DNA from: Chryseobacterium sp. Leaf405
GTDB lineage: Bacteria > Bacteroidota > Bacteroidia > Flavobacteriales > Weeksellaceae
Direction of reading: 5' to 3'
Length of the DNA stretch: 51,766 nt
Assembly (NCBI RefSeq): GCF_001425355.1
Contig: NZ_LMQN01000004.1
Location: 50,809 to 102,574 of the forward strand
The position numbers were made by a program, and so were the translations under genes. Shown piece after piece: positions 9,277-17,529 of this stretch. Position 1 is the first letter of the stretch, and each line of letters opens with the position of its first letter. Below the pieces are notes generated by a model. It was not told where the DNA came from. It saw only the letters and a program-made list of their open reading frames with translations, and did not search any database.

Positions 9277-9759
9277 TTATTTTTCGCTCTTTTTCTCCTT
9301 GTTTGTTTTTACTACTTTATTTAAAGAAACTTTTAAATCATTAATTTCTTTTGATGTCAAATATGAAACTTCATATTTTAAGATGGTAGAACCACTGTTT
9401 TTACTTGAAATTGTGATATATAATCTTTTAATAAAGAGAATTCTGACAACTTCATATTTTATTAATTTATACTTTGGAAATTCATCACTTAACGGTTTAT
9501 TCAGAAAAGGAATAATATTTCTGTTTCTAAAATGAATTGCTTCACCGTCGCTGTCATATTCAAAAATTTGTCTTCCACTAAAGTAAAACAATATCAATAA
9601 TAGTATGGGAACGATAATCAATAAATAACTTTCTGATCCCAAAACATTAAATCTGTATTCTTCTAATAAAAAAGCCCCTATACCACCTACCAAAGTCATT
9701 AGCAGAAGTGTATTTATGAAGTTATAAACCGGAGCTTTGGTTCGGTTACTAAGTCTCAT
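9277..9759 (-). CDS. Small membrane protein, two TM helices plus a possible PH-like domain
   Basis: A 160-aa protein with two hydrophobic helices (about 13-32 and 43-61) and a soluble C-terminal half with alternating beta strands (IFEYDSDGEAIHFRNRN, YKLIKYEVVRILFIKRLYITIS) ending in a Lys/Glu-rich tail. The layout resembles bacterial PH-like membrane proteins, but I cannot assign a family. It lies between parE (40-nt gap) and parC (no gap), so its expression should follow that of both topoisomerase subunits. Whether it has a role with topoisomerase IV is unknown. Confidence 0.75.
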   Translation of the reverse strand: MRLSNRTKAPVYNFINTLLLMTLVGGIGAFLLEEYRFNVLGSESYLLIIVPILLLILFYFSGRQIFEYDSDGEAIHFRNRNIIPFLNKPLSDEFPKYKLIKYEVVRILFIKRLYITISSKNSGSTILKYEVSYLTSKEINDLKVSLNKVVKTNKEKKSEK

Positions 9760-9799
9760 ATAAGTTAAGTTTTGTGTTTTTTTAAGTTATAATTTTTAA

Positions 9800-11689
9800 T
9801 TAATTTTCATCTATGACTTCACTCAATATTTCTTTTTTATTAATATCAGGATCTTCAACGACCAGATTCTCAAGAATAAAAACTTGTCTGTCCGGCGTAT
9901 TTTTCCCCATATAGAATTCCAATAACTGCTCAATTGTCTGATCTTTTCCTAATACCACAGGCTCCAAACGGATATCTTTACCAATAAAATGCTTGAATTC
10001 GTCAGGTGAAATCTCACCCAAACCTTTAAATCGTGTAATTTCAGGATTTTTACCCAATTCATTTAATGCCTTTATTCTTTCAGCTTCTGAATAGCAGTAT
10101 CTCGTTTCTTTTTTATTTCTAACCCTAAATAATGGTGTTTGCAGAATATAAAGGTGATTATTTTTAATTATATCAGGGAAAAACTGCAGGAAGAATGTGA
10201 TCATCAACAAACGAATGTGCATTCCGTCGACATCAGCATCGGTTGCGATAATTACCTGATTATATCGTAGATCTTCTAAACTTTCTTCGATATTCAAAGC
10301 TGCCTGAAGGAGGTTGAATTCTTCATTCTCGTATACTACTTTTTTTGTTAAACCATAACAGTTCAATGGTTTACCTTTCAAAGAAAATACAGCCTGAGTT
10401 TCAACATCTCTGGATTTTGTGATAGATCCGGATGCAGAATCTCCCTCAGTAATAAAAATCTGAGTTTCCCCTTTTCTTTCGTTTTTCTGATCGTTGTAAT
10501 GCTGTCTGCAATCACGCAGTTTTTTATTATGAAGAGAAACTTTTTTTGCTCTTTCTCTTGCTAATTTCTGAATTCCTGAAAGTTCTTTTCTTTCTCTTTC
10601 AGAAATCAATATTTTTCTTTGAATAGCTTCCGCAATCTCAGGATTCTGATGTAAGAAATTATCTAATTTATTCTTTAAGAAATCGATAATAAACGTCCTT
10701 ACCGTCGGTCCGTTTGGTCCCATATCGTTGGAGCCCAATTTCGTTTTTGTCTGAGATTCAAAAACAGGTTCTTCCACATTAATGGAAATTGCTGCAACAA
10801 TCGATTTCCTTACATCCGAAGCATCAAAAGTCTTGTTAAAAAACTCACGGATAGTTTTTACATAGGCCTCACGAAATGCATTTAAATGCGTTCCTCCCTG
10901 TGTTGTATTCTGCCCGTTTACAAATGAAAAATATGTTTCTGTCTGAGATTTATCGGTATGGGTAATCGCAACTTCTATATCATTATCTTTCAGATGGATA
11001 ATCGGATACAGGGTTTCGTTTTCCAGCTCTTCATCCAACAAATCTTTAAGACCGTTTTCGGAAAAGAAAGTTTCTCCGTTAAAAAGAATTTTTAAGCCTG
11101 GATTTAGATAAGAATAATTTCGAAGCATTCTTTCGATATATTCTTTTCTATATTTAAAATTAAGGAAGATATCAGCGTCCGGTATGAAAGAAATTTCAGT
11201 ACCATTTCTGTCTGAAGTTTCTTTCTCCTCATAATCTTCAGTAATTAAACCTCTCGAAAATTCAGCAATTTTCATTCTTCCATCACGGAAAGAACGTACA
11301 CGGAAATAATCCGATAAAGCATTGACAGCTTTTGTACCAACCCCGTTCAAACCTACCGATTTTTTAAAGGCTTTGCTGTCATATTTACCTCCTGTATTCA
11401 TTTTTGAAACAGCATCCACTACTTTTCCAAGCGGGATTCCACGACCAAAGTCACGAATCGTAACTTTACCATCGTCGACTTTTATTTCAATTCTTTTGCC
11501 AGACTTCATTCTGAACTCATCAATTGAGTTGTCCAGAATTTCTTTAAGCAAAATATAAATACCATCATCAGCAGATGAACCGTCTCCCAGCTTCCCGATA
11601 TACATTCCGGGGCGCAGACGAATATGTTCCTGCCAATCGAGGGTTCTGATATTCTCTTCAGAATAGATTGGGTTTATTTCTTGTGACAT
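9800..11689 (-). CDS. parE: DNA topoisomerase IV subunit B
   Basis: ATPase subunit of topoisomerase IV. The GHKL ATPase domain is N-terminal ([10 protein letters not shown], the Mg/ATP-binding Asn motif; [20 protein letters not shown]), followed by the transducer domain and a TOPRIM domain ([11 protein letters not shown] and [13 protein letters not shown]) whose Glu and DxD bind the catalytic metal. I chose the ATG at 11689 ([20 protein letters not shown]) and not the longer frame from 11764: the extra 25 residues are not family-like and a TAnnTTTG element at 11717-11710 would start the mRNA downstream of that longer start. First gene of the parE - membrane protein - parC - lipoprotein - rhomboid series. 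Confidence 0.93.
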   Translation of the reverse strand: MSQEINPIYSEENIRTLDWQEHIRLRPGMYIGKLGDGSSADDGIYILLKEILDNSIDEFRMKSGKRIEIKVDDGKVTIRDFGRGIPLGKVVDAVSKMNTGGKYDSKAFKKSVGLNGVGTKAVNALSDYFRVRSFRDGRMKIAEFSRGLITEDYEEKETSDRNGTEISFIPDADIFLNFKYRKEYIERMLRNYSYLNPGLKILFNGETFFSENGLKDLLDEELENETLYPIIHLKDNDIEVAITHTDKSQTETYFSFVNGQNTTQGGTHLNAFREAYVKTIREFFNKTFDASDVRKSIVAAISINVEEPVFESQTKTKLGSNDMGPNGPTVRTFIIDFLKNKLDNFLHQNPEIAEAIQRKILISERERKELSGIQKLARERAKKVSLHNKKLRDCRQHYNDQKNERKGETQIFITEGDSASGSITKSRDVETQAVFSLKGKPLNCYGLTKKVVYENEEFNLLQAALNIEESLEDLRYNQVIIATDADVDGMHIRLLMITFFLQFFPDIIKNNHLYILQTPLFRVRNKKETRYCYSEAERIKALNELGKNPEITRFKGLGEISPDEFKHFIGKDIRLEPVVLGKDQTIEQLLEFYMGKNTPDRQVFILENLVVEDPDINKKEILSEVIDEN

Positions 11690-11709
11690 ACGTAATTTCA
11701 GCAAACATA

Positions 11710-11717
11710 CAAAAGTA
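11710..11717 (-). promoter_or_regulatory. -7 promoter element of parE
   Basis: Minus-strand TACTTTTG matches TAnnTTTG. Its predicted start site (about 11706) leaves a leader of roughly 17 nt before the ATG at 11689 and helps decide that start. No clear -33 element. Confidence 0.5.
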
Positions 11718-11964
11718 CGAATTTGAATAAAATTATCCGAATCTTTCGGCTCCTTTTTTATCAAATATAAATATTTTTTAAGACTTGGATAGTTGTTTAC
11801 GAAACGCTATATTTACATTATTCAATATTACGTGAAAAATATTTTTGTATAATTTTCGATATGGATTAAAAAATTCATTTGATACTCAATTCTTAAACAA
11901 AAAAATTATTTAAACATGACTTAGAAAAACTTATTATAAATTAAAAATAACCAAAACTCACACC

Positions 11965-12684
11965 ATGAAAAATAAAATACACGCCTGCATCATCGACGAT
12001 CAAGATGATGGAGAATCTATTTCCCGGCTTCTGAAAAATGAGTTTCCTGAATTTGAAATTGATTTTCAGACCGATAGCATTCAGTATGCTTCAGATTATC
12101 TCAGCAAATATTCGGTCGATCTTCTACTTATTAATATTCAATTGGTAAATGAAGCTGCTGTTGAAGTCTTATCAAAATTCAGGAAAAGTTCTTCTCCCAT
12201 CATTTTCATCGCAGACTCTGAAACATCTGCCATTCAAGCCATTAAAAAAGGTATAACAGATTATTTATTAAAACCTGTCAGGAATCTTGATTTTGTTCTC
12301 ACCGTGAATAAAGCGATTGAAAATTTCAACAAAAATAAAATCGCCATTCTCAACAACAGCATTCACAATAAGATTAATCTTCCTACGCTGCAGGGTTTTA
12401 AAAGAGTTAATATTGATGAAATCATTCGTTGTGAAGCAGATTCCAATTACACATTCATTTATTTATCCGATAAAAGTAAGGTAATCGTTTCCAAAACGTT
12501 ATATGATTTTGAGAAAAACCTTTCGGGCTATAATTTTTTCAGAATTCATCATAAACATTTAATTAACCTCGAGCATCTGAAAGAGTACATCAAAGGAAAA
12601 GGCGGGCAGGTTGTTATGGCAGATAATTCTGTTTTGGATGTTTCAATACGCAGAAAGAATGATTTTTTACAGAAAATCGCTTAA
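11965..12684 (+). CDS. LytTR-family response regulator with a degenerate receiver domain
   Basis: A 239-aa protein with an N-terminal CheY-like receiver (about 5-120) and a C-terminal LytTR DNA-binding domain (about 132-235; RVNIDEIIRCEADSNYTFIYL, FFRIHHKHLINLEHLKEY). The acidic pocket (Asp11-Asp12) and the conserved Lys (LLKPV) are present, but the phospho-acceptor Asp is replaced by Asn57 (DLLLINIQL, codon AAT) and the Thr/Ser switch strand reads IIFIADSE. It is thus unlikely to be controlled by ordinary aspartyl phosphorylation. No histidine kinase gene is adjacent, although LytTR regulators in this phylum usually sit beside a LytS/YpdA-type kinase. The next gene downstream is a secreted T9SS protein, a possible target by proximity only. 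Confidence 0.88.
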   Translation: MKNKIHACIIDDQDDGESISRLLKNEFPEFEIDFQTDSIQYASDYLSKYSVDLLLINIQLVNEAAVEVLSKFRKSSSPIIFIADSETSAIQAIKKGITDYLLKPVRNLDFVLTVNKAIENFNKNKIAILNNSIHNKINLPTLQGFKRVNIDEIIRCEADSNYTFIYLSDKSKVIVSKTLYDFEKNLSGYNFFRIHHKHLINLEHLKEYIKGKGGQVVMADNSVLDVSIRRKNDFLQKIA

Positions 12685-12773
12685 TAATTCACATTTATTT
12701 GATAAAAATTAACATCTACTCATTTTTTTATTACAGTTAATCACTCTTAATAGGCTAATATTTAATGCTTTGA

Positions 12774-12781
12774 TACTTTTG
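12774..12781 (+). promoter_or_regulatory. -7 promoter element of the T9SS surface protein gene
   Basis: TACTTTTG matches TAnnTTTG and predicts a start near 12785, a leader of about 26 nt. Several TTAAT words at 12737, 12747 and 12762 lie upstream but the region is AT-rich and these may be chance. Confidence 0.45.
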
Positions 12782-12810
12782 ATAGACAATCAAACTATTA
12801 ATTTATCATT

Positions 12811-13977
12811 ATGAAAAAAAGTCTATTTAATGCGAAAAATCTAATCGCAGCAACAATGATTTTCTCAAGCGGAATTATCCATGCACAACAATGGCTAACT
12901 ACCGGAAATGGAGGAATTTCTTCTTCAAACTACGCCGGAACGGTAAATGCCGTCCCTTTTTATCTAAGAACAAATGGATCTGCGGCTGTTCCAGGGCAGG
13001 CAATTCTGAATGAAGCCGGAAGTTTTCTGGTAGATAGTGATAACAATACTAATATTGCAAAACCGAAAGGAAGTATTGTGGTAGGAGCCGGAAACGTACT
13101 TGGAGCCGATGCAGGAAGTTCATTGGTGAGTGGATGGAGTAATAATCTTGCTAATTCCGGAGGTGCAAATATTGTTGCCGGACAAACTAACACAGTGACC
13201 AATCTTGCCGGAAAATCTGTTGCTTTGGGATGGAATAATGTTATTAAAAATTCTAATCAGTTTGCAATTGGGGTTGGTGTTGAGCTGGGAGACTTTTATT
13301 CCGGGGGATTTGGAATTGATCTTGTTGCCACCGGAAACCGATCATTTGTCTTTGGTTCGGGAGCTCATGCTTCAGCAAAATTGGTGAATAATATTCCTAA
13401 ATCCATCATGTTTGGAATGTCAAATGTTTCCACGGTTTTAATTACAGACCAGCAGGTCGGTATCAGAACAACTGCTCCTACTGCGAATCTTCACAGTGTC
13501 GGGACGGTTCGTTTTCAGGGACTTCCAAATGGCTCAGGAAGAGCTTTGGTGGTAGATGCCAATGGAAATGTGATGGTAGCAACAAGTACGATTACAAGAC
13601 AGGCAGGTCAAAATGATGAAGATCTTCAAAGCCAGATTGATGGACTTAAAAATGAAATCAAAGAGCTTAAAGATTTATTAAAGCAAAATAAAATGAGCGT
13701 TGATTTGAGCTCAAATTCAAACGAACCAAAATTATATCAAAACGCTCCCAATCCTGGAAGAGGAGAAACTACAATTAAATACTTTCTTCCAAACACAATC
13801 AAAGATGCTTATATCGGAATTTATAATATCTCAGGTCAATTGGTGAAAACAATTGCATTGAAGGATAAAGGAAACGGAAGCGTGAATATTTCAGGAATTC
13901 AGGGAGGATCTTACGTTTACAGTCTGAATGTCGACGGAAGAAATATCGACACCAAAAAGATGCTGATTCAGGATTAA
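12811..13977 (+). CDS. T9SS-sorted surface protein with YadA-head-like repeats and a coiled coil
   Basis: A 388-aa secreted protein: signal peptide (about 1-25, ending GIIHAQ), a long region of short Gly/Asn/Ser-rich repeats (about 80-210; segments such as GSIVVGAGN, SLVSGWSNN, NIVAGQTN, SVALGWNN, SFVFGSGA) that resemble the beta-roll heads of trimeric adhesins, then the motif QVGIRTTAPTANLHSVGTVRF common in tail-fibre-like Bacteroidetes proteins, a short coiled coil (about 270-296, LQSQIDGLKNEIKELKDLL), and a type A T9SS sorting domain (about 300-388, LYQNAPNPGRGETTI to the C-terminus). Likely a trimeric surface fibre or adhesin delivered by type IX secretion. It follows the LytTR gene by 126 nt and has its own promoter element. 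Confidence 0.82.
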   Translation: MKKSLFNAKNLIAATMIFSSGIIHAQQWLTTGNGGISSSNYAGTVNAVPFYLRTNGSAAVPGQAILNEAGSFLVDSDNNTNIAKPKGSIVVGAGNVLGADAGSSLVSGWSNNLANSGGANIVAGQTNTVTNLAGKSVALGWNNVIKNSNQFAIGVGVELGDFYSGGFGIDLVATGNRSFVFGSGAHASAKLVNNIPKSIMFGMSNVSTVLITDQQVGIRTTAPTANLHSVGTVRFQGLPNGSGRALVVDANGNVMVATSTITRQAGQNDEDLQSQIDGLKNEIKELKDLLKQNKMSVDLSSNSNEPKLYQNAPNPGRGETTIKYFLPNTIKDAYIGIYNISGQLVKTIALKDKGNGSVNISGIQGGSYVYSLNVDGRNIDTKKMLIQD

Positions 13978-14015
13978 AATAAATTAAACTCACTTATCTT
14001 ACTATAAATCTTAAT

Positions 14016-14042
14016 TTTAAAGCTGCTTTCGGGCGGCTTTTC
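14016..14042 (+). terminator. Possible terminator after the T9SS surface protein
   Basis: AAAGCTGC pairs with GCGGCTTT (one wobble) around a 6-nt loop, followed by a short T tract. Confidence 0.55.
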
Positions 14043-14142
14043 TGTTTAACAAACTTTTCATCAATTTCAGAAAGCAATTTTTTATAATATTTCTGATTTT
14101 CGGAAAATTTAAATTAAATTCGAGTAAGCAAAAAATGTTTTA

Positions 14143-15291
14143 ATGATACAACTTCCTTTGTCGAAGCTTTCCAACGTGGGAACTACCATCTTCAGTCAGA
14201 TGACGCAATTGGCCAATGAAAACGAAGCCATCAATCTTTCACAGGGATTTCCTGACTTTATGCCGGACTCCGAACTATTGGATTTAGTTGACAGTTTTAT
14301 TAAAAAAGGATTTAATCAATACGCTCCGATGGGCGGAATGATCGGTTTAAAGGAAGAAATTGCCAGAAAAATTGAAAATTCTCATCAGGCAGTTTATCAT
14401 CCTGATTCAGAAATTAGCATAACAGCGGGCGGAACCCAGGCGATTTTTACAACGATTGCCACTTTTGTAAAAAAAGATGACGAAGTTATTATTTTTGAGC
14501 CTGCTTATGATTGCTATGAGCCTACTGTAGAGCTTTTCGGAGGAATTGTAAAACGTTTTGAAATGAAAGCTCCAGATTACGAAATTGACTGGAATACCGT
14601 TAAAAATTTAGTTTCAGACAAAACTAAAATGATCATTCTTAATAATCCTAACAATCCTTCAGGAAAGATTTTAAAGGAAAATGATCTTCAGGAATTAATA
14701 AAAATTGTAGAAGGAACATCGATTCTTATTTTAAGTGATGAGGTATATGAAAATATTATATTTGACGGAAAGCAACATCTGAGCATCTGCAAATATCCCG
14801 AACTGAAAAACAGAAGTTTATTAGTTGCTTCTTTTGGAAAACTTTTCCACGTCACCGGCTGGAAAATCGGATATTGTGCCGCACCGAAATATTTAACCGA
14901 CGAGTTCAGAAAAATTCATCAGTTCAATGTCTTTTCAGTGAATACTCCGATTCAACTTGCTCTGGCAGAATATATGAAGAACGATGATCATTATAATCAT
15001 TTAAGCCAATTTTTTCAGGAAAAAAGAGATTTTCTAAGACAAGGTTTAGCCAATACTTCATTTGAGTTACTCGATTGCGAAGGAACGTATTTTCAAGCTT
15101 TAAAATATGATACAATTTCTGATAAGAATGATTTTGATTTCGCCACTGAATTAACGATCAATCATAAAGTAGCAAGTGTACCGTTTTCATCTTTTTACAG
15201 AAATAAACTGAATGAAAAAGTTATCCGGCTTTGTTTTGCCAAAAAACAGGAAACGCTGGAAAAAGCCATTGAAAATTTATCTAAATTATAA
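14143..15291 (+). CDS. Methionine aminotransferase-type class I/II PLP enzyme
   Basis: A 382-aa fold-type I aminotransferase. The N-terminus (LSNVGTTIFSQMTQLANENEAINLSQGFPDF) closely matches the YbdL/MtnE-like methionine aminotransferases, which transaminate 2-oxo-4-methylthiobutanoate to methionine. The PLP-binding Lys lies in SFGKLFHVTGWKIGY (about 233), preceded by LILSDEVYENIIFD and the NNPNNPSGK loop (about 166-174); the substrate-carboxylate Arg is near the C-terminus (VIRLCFAKK). It is a single-gene unit ending at a bidirectional terminator. Substrate choice between methionine, glutamine and aromatic amino acids cannot be fixed by sequence alone. Of note, another methionine-linked locus (SAM riboswitch at 45395) is in the same window but 30 kb away. 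Confidence 0.85.
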   Translation: MIQLPLSKLSNVGTTIFSQMTQLANENEAINLSQGFPDFMPDSELLDLVDSFIKKGFNQYAPMGGMIGLKEEIARKIENSHQAVYHPDSEISITAGGTQAIFTTIATFVKKDDEVIIFEPAYDCYEPTVELFGGIVKRFEMKAPDYEIDWNTVKNLVSDKTKMIILNNPNNPSGKILKENDLQELIKIVEGTSILILSDEVYENIIFDGKQHLSICKYPELKNRSLLVASFGKLFHVTGWKIGYCAAPKYLTDEFRKIHQFNVFSVNTPIQLALAEYMKNDDHYNHLSQFFQEKRDFLRQGLANTSFELLDCEGTYFQALKYDTISDKNDFDFATELTINHKVASVPFSSFYRNKLNEKVIRLCFAKKQETLEKAIENLSKL

Positions 15292-15293
15292 AA

Positions 15294-15324
15294 GAAAAGC
15301 AGTAGAAATCCTACTGCTTTTTTA
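15294..15324. terminator. Bidirectional terminator between convergent genes
   Basis: AAAGCAGTAG and CTACTGCTTT form a perfect 10-bp stem with a 5-nt loop and T-runs on both strands, serving the aminotransferase (plus) and the SDR gene (minus). Confidence 0.88.
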
Positions 15325-15335
15325 TTGAATTTTCT

Positions 15336-16094
15336 TTAAAGGAACATTCCGCCTGAAGCTTCAATTCTCTGTCCGTTGATCCAACGTGCATCTTCTGTAC
15401 AAAGAAATGCTACTACTCCACCGATATCATCCGGAAGTCCGGCTCTGCCTAAAGCCGTATTGCCAGCTATCATTGCATTAATATGTTCATTATCTCGAGT
15501 CATTCCGCCTCCGAAATCTGTTTCAATAGCACCGGGAGCAACGACATTTGCTTTAATTTTTCTTGATCCCAATTCTTTTGCCATATATTTAGTTAACATT
15601 TCTACACCTGCCTTTATCGAACCGTATACTGATGATCCCGGTAAAGCAAATCTTGCTAATCCCGAAGAAACATTGATAATTCCTCCTTCATCATTAATAA
15701 AGGGCAACATTTTCTGTGTCAGGAAAAATACCCCTTTGAAATGAATATTAACAACATCGTCCAGCTGCTCTTCTGTAACTTCCGGAATCGGAGAATATAA
15801 AGCCGTTCCAGCATTATTAACCAGATAATCGATGTTTCTGTTTCCCGTATTTTCTTCTAAATGATCGCCGACCGTTTTTACAAAAGCATCAAAACTTTTA
15901 GTATCTCTTGTATCCAATTGATAGGCAATGGCTTTTCTTCCTAAAGCTTGTATTTCGCTGACCACATTTTCAGCTTGTTCTTTGTTGCTGTGATAGGTTA
16001 TAATGACATCAAGACCTCTTTGTGCAATTTTTAATGCAGAATTTTTCCCCAATCCACGACTTCCGCCTGTAACTAATGCGATTTTTGTTCTCAT
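15336..16094 (-). CDS. Short-chain dehydrogenase/reductase (SDR) family oxidoreductase
   Basis: A 252-aa classical SDR using NAD(P)H. It has the nucleotide-binding TGGSRGLG (about 9-16), NNAG (about 93-96), the catalytic Ser in INVSSG (about 141) and the Tyr-x-x-x-Lys pair in SVYGSIKAG (about 155-159), and the usual C-terminal NGQRIEASGGMFL. It resembles 3-oxoacyl-ACP reductases, but the substrate is not predictable; such proteins next to AraC regulators usually act on small xenobiotic or sugar-like carbonyls. It lies 91 nt downstream of the AraC-family gene on the same strand, a common pairing in flavobacteria, so it is the likely target of that regulator. Confidence 0.88.
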   Translation of the reverse strand: MRTKIALVTGGSRGLGKNSALKIAQRGLDVIITYHSNKEQAENVVSEIQALGRKAIAYQLDTRDTKSFDAFVKTVGDHLEENTGNRNIDYLVNNAGTALYSPIPEVTEEQLDDVVNIHFKGVFFLTQKMLPFINDEGGIINVSSGLARFALPGSSVYGSIKAGVEMLTKYMAKELGSRKIKANVVAPGAIETDFGGGMTRDNEHINAMIAGNTALGRAGLPDDIGGVVAFLCTEDARWINGQRIEASGGMFL

Positions 16095-16185
16095 TTTTAA
16101 TATTTTAAATTTTAATAATACAAAATTGAGCTATTTTCCTTTTGGAACATTTGCCTGAATCAAACTGAAATTTGCAAAATTCAAA

Positions 16186-17124
16186 TCATAGACGAAATTC
16201 CAAAGGGGTAAAATTTGTTTTTCGTTTAAAGAAATTTGAAAAATGCGCAATTTCCTCAAAGCCTAAAGCATAAGATATTTCGGAAACATTCCATTTTGTC
16301 TGTTTTAAAAGGATTTTTGCTTCCTGAACAAGACGGTCAGCAATAAATTCAGTTGTTGTCTTTCCCGTACTGTCTTTCAGGTTCTTGTTCAGATAATTCA
16401 CATGAATTGATAATCTGTCTGCAAAATCTTTTGCCGTTTTCAAGTGAATTCTCTGGTTCGGAGATTCTACGGGAAACTGTCTTTCCAACAATTCTATAAA
16501 CAGAGAAACCACACGCAGTGAGGCATTATGGGACATTGATATTTTTGCAGCCGGCTGTAATTTTTGTCCGTAATGGATAAGCTCAAAAACATAATTTCTG
16601 ATCAGATCATATTTAAAAACGTAATCGGAATCAATTTCTTTTTTAATTTTAGAAAAAAGAATTTCAATTTCATCTGCCAGCTCATCATCAATTTCAAAAA
16701 CCGGAAAGGCTCCCGGCTGAAACAATGGTAAGTCTTCCAGTAAAATGTGCGGCTGATTTTTATTAAAAAAGTCGTCTGTAAAAACACAGAAACTCCCCGA
16801 CTGATTTTCATCTTCCGGGACATAATGGTAAGGAACTTTAGGTGTCGCAAAAAGTAAAGCATTTTTTTGGATGGAGATTATTTTATCTGCATATTCAGCT
16901 CTGTTCTTCCCTCGGATTAAACTTACTTTGAAGTATTTTCTCCTGTTATAAGGCATTTCACAGGTATCTTTAAACTTTGCAATGGTTTGCGCAATATCAA
17001 AAACATTAAAATGACCAATATCTTTGTGAAGACCTTTTGGAAAAATACTTTCTAAATCTTTTCCCAGCATACTGGTCATTTCACGATAAAAATCTTCTAA
17101 AGTGGCGTGAGCAATTTTTTCCAT
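16186..17124 (-). CDS. AraC family transcriptional regulator
   Basis: A 312-aa protein with a cupin-like N-terminal sensor region (about 20-180; SGSFCVFTDDFF and LPLFQPGAFPVFEID are typical of AraC-type cupin sensors in this phylum) and a C-terminal double helix-turn-helix (about 215-312: FADRLSIHVNYLNKNLKDSTGKTTTEFIADRLVQEAK, then WNVSEISYALGFEEIAHFSNFFKRKTNFTPLEF). The second helix-turn-helix carries the family signature. The SDR gene follows on the same strand. An inverted repeat TTTGTAT(9 nt)ATACAAA at 17134-17156 covers its -7 element and could be an autoregulatory site. Confidence 0.9.
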   Translation of the reverse strand: MEKIAHATLEDFYREMTSMLGKDLESIFPKGLHKDIGHFNVFDIAQTIAKFKDTCEMPYNRRKYFKVSLIRGKNRAEYADKIISIQKNALLFATPKVPYHYVPEDENQSGSFCVFTDDFFNKNQPHILLEDLPLFQPGAFPVFEIDDELADEIEILFSKIKKEIDSDYVFKYDLIRNYVFELIHYGQKLQPAAKISMSHNASLRVVSLFIELLERQFPVESPNQRIHLKTAKDFADRLSIHVNYLNKNLKDSTGKTTTEFIADRLVQEAKILLKQTKWNVSEISYALGFEEIAHFSNFFKRKTNFTPLEFRL

Positions 17125-17133
17125 GATTCTGGA

Positions 17134-17156
17134 TTTGTATAAATCAAATATACAAA
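17134..17156 (-). promoter_or_regulatory. -7 element and inverted repeat at the AraC-family promoter
   Basis: Minus-strand TATATTTG (17152-17145) fits TAnnTTTG. It is embedded in TTTGTAT-N9-ATACAAA, a perfect 7-bp inverted repeat centred on the element. A role in autoregulation is inferred from position only. Confidence 0.4.
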
Positions 17157-17274
17157 ATAACTTATTTATTTCTAAGACCTTAGAACTTTAATTTTTTAAA
17201 ACATTTTTCTTATAACTGTGATATATATCAAAAATATTTTCTACATTAGTTCCACTAAATTAAAAATCATCATT

Positions 17275-17460
17275 ATGAAAAATCAAGTTTTAAACAATGG
17301 AAAAAAATTAAACAAAAAACAATTGCGTTCTATTACTGGAGGATTGATTGATTGTTTAGGTGGTAGCTGTCCTACAATTGATGCTTGTCCGCCACTTAAT
17401 GAGTATGGATGCATAACAATATCTAATGCATGTGCACAAACTAAATGTAGACCCACGTAA
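17275..17460 (+). CDS. Small Gly-Gly-leader, Cys-rich bacteriocin-like peptide
   Basis: A 61-aa precursor-like peptide. The first 23 residues (MKNQVLNNGKKLNKKQLRSI then TGG) fit the double-glycine leaders of flavobacterial bacteriocin-like peptides, with the pattern K-L-x-x-x-Q-L-x-x-I-x-GG. The predicted 38-residue core after Gly-Gly has six Cys (contexts LIDC, GGSC, IDAC, EYGC, SNAC, QTKC) and ends CRPT. The ATG at 17275 is chosen over the upstream in-frame start at 17218 because the leader motif starts there and the additional residues are hydrophobic and unlike a leader. No peptidase-containing ABC transporter or modification enzyme is adjacent, so processing would rely on genes elsewhere. 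Function (toxin, signal or otherwise) is unproven. A strong terminator follows. Confidence 0.72.
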   Translation: MKNQVLNNGKKLNKKQLRSITGGLIDCLGGSCPTIDACPPLNEYGCITISNACAQTKCRPT

Positions 17461-17467
17461 TGATATA

Positions 17468-17502
17468 AAAAGCGCTCCAAAATAATTTTTGGAGCGCTTT
17501 TT
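17468..17502. terminator. Strong bidirectional terminator (small peptide gene / ychF)
   Basis: AGCGCTCCAAAA and TTTTGGAGCGCT form a perfect 12-bp stem around TAAT, with T-runs on both strands. Confidence 0.92.
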
Positions 17503-17529
17503 TATTATAACTTAATATTTTCTTCTATA

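Noticed and set aside
11690..11764. 25-residue N-terminal extension of ParE
   Set aside because: The predicted promoter lies within it and the extra residues do not resemble family sequence, so the internal ATG at 11689 was chosen.
12737..12766. Series of TTAAT/CTAAT words before the T9SS surface protein gene
   Set aside because: Spacings of 10, 8 and 7 bp are irregular and such words are expected by chance in AT-rich DNA.
15376..15744. Open plus-strand frame of about 120 codons inside the SDR gene
   Set aside because: It is antisense to a gene with clear SDR motifs, its translation is rich in Pro/Ile with no recognisable domain, and it has no promoter.
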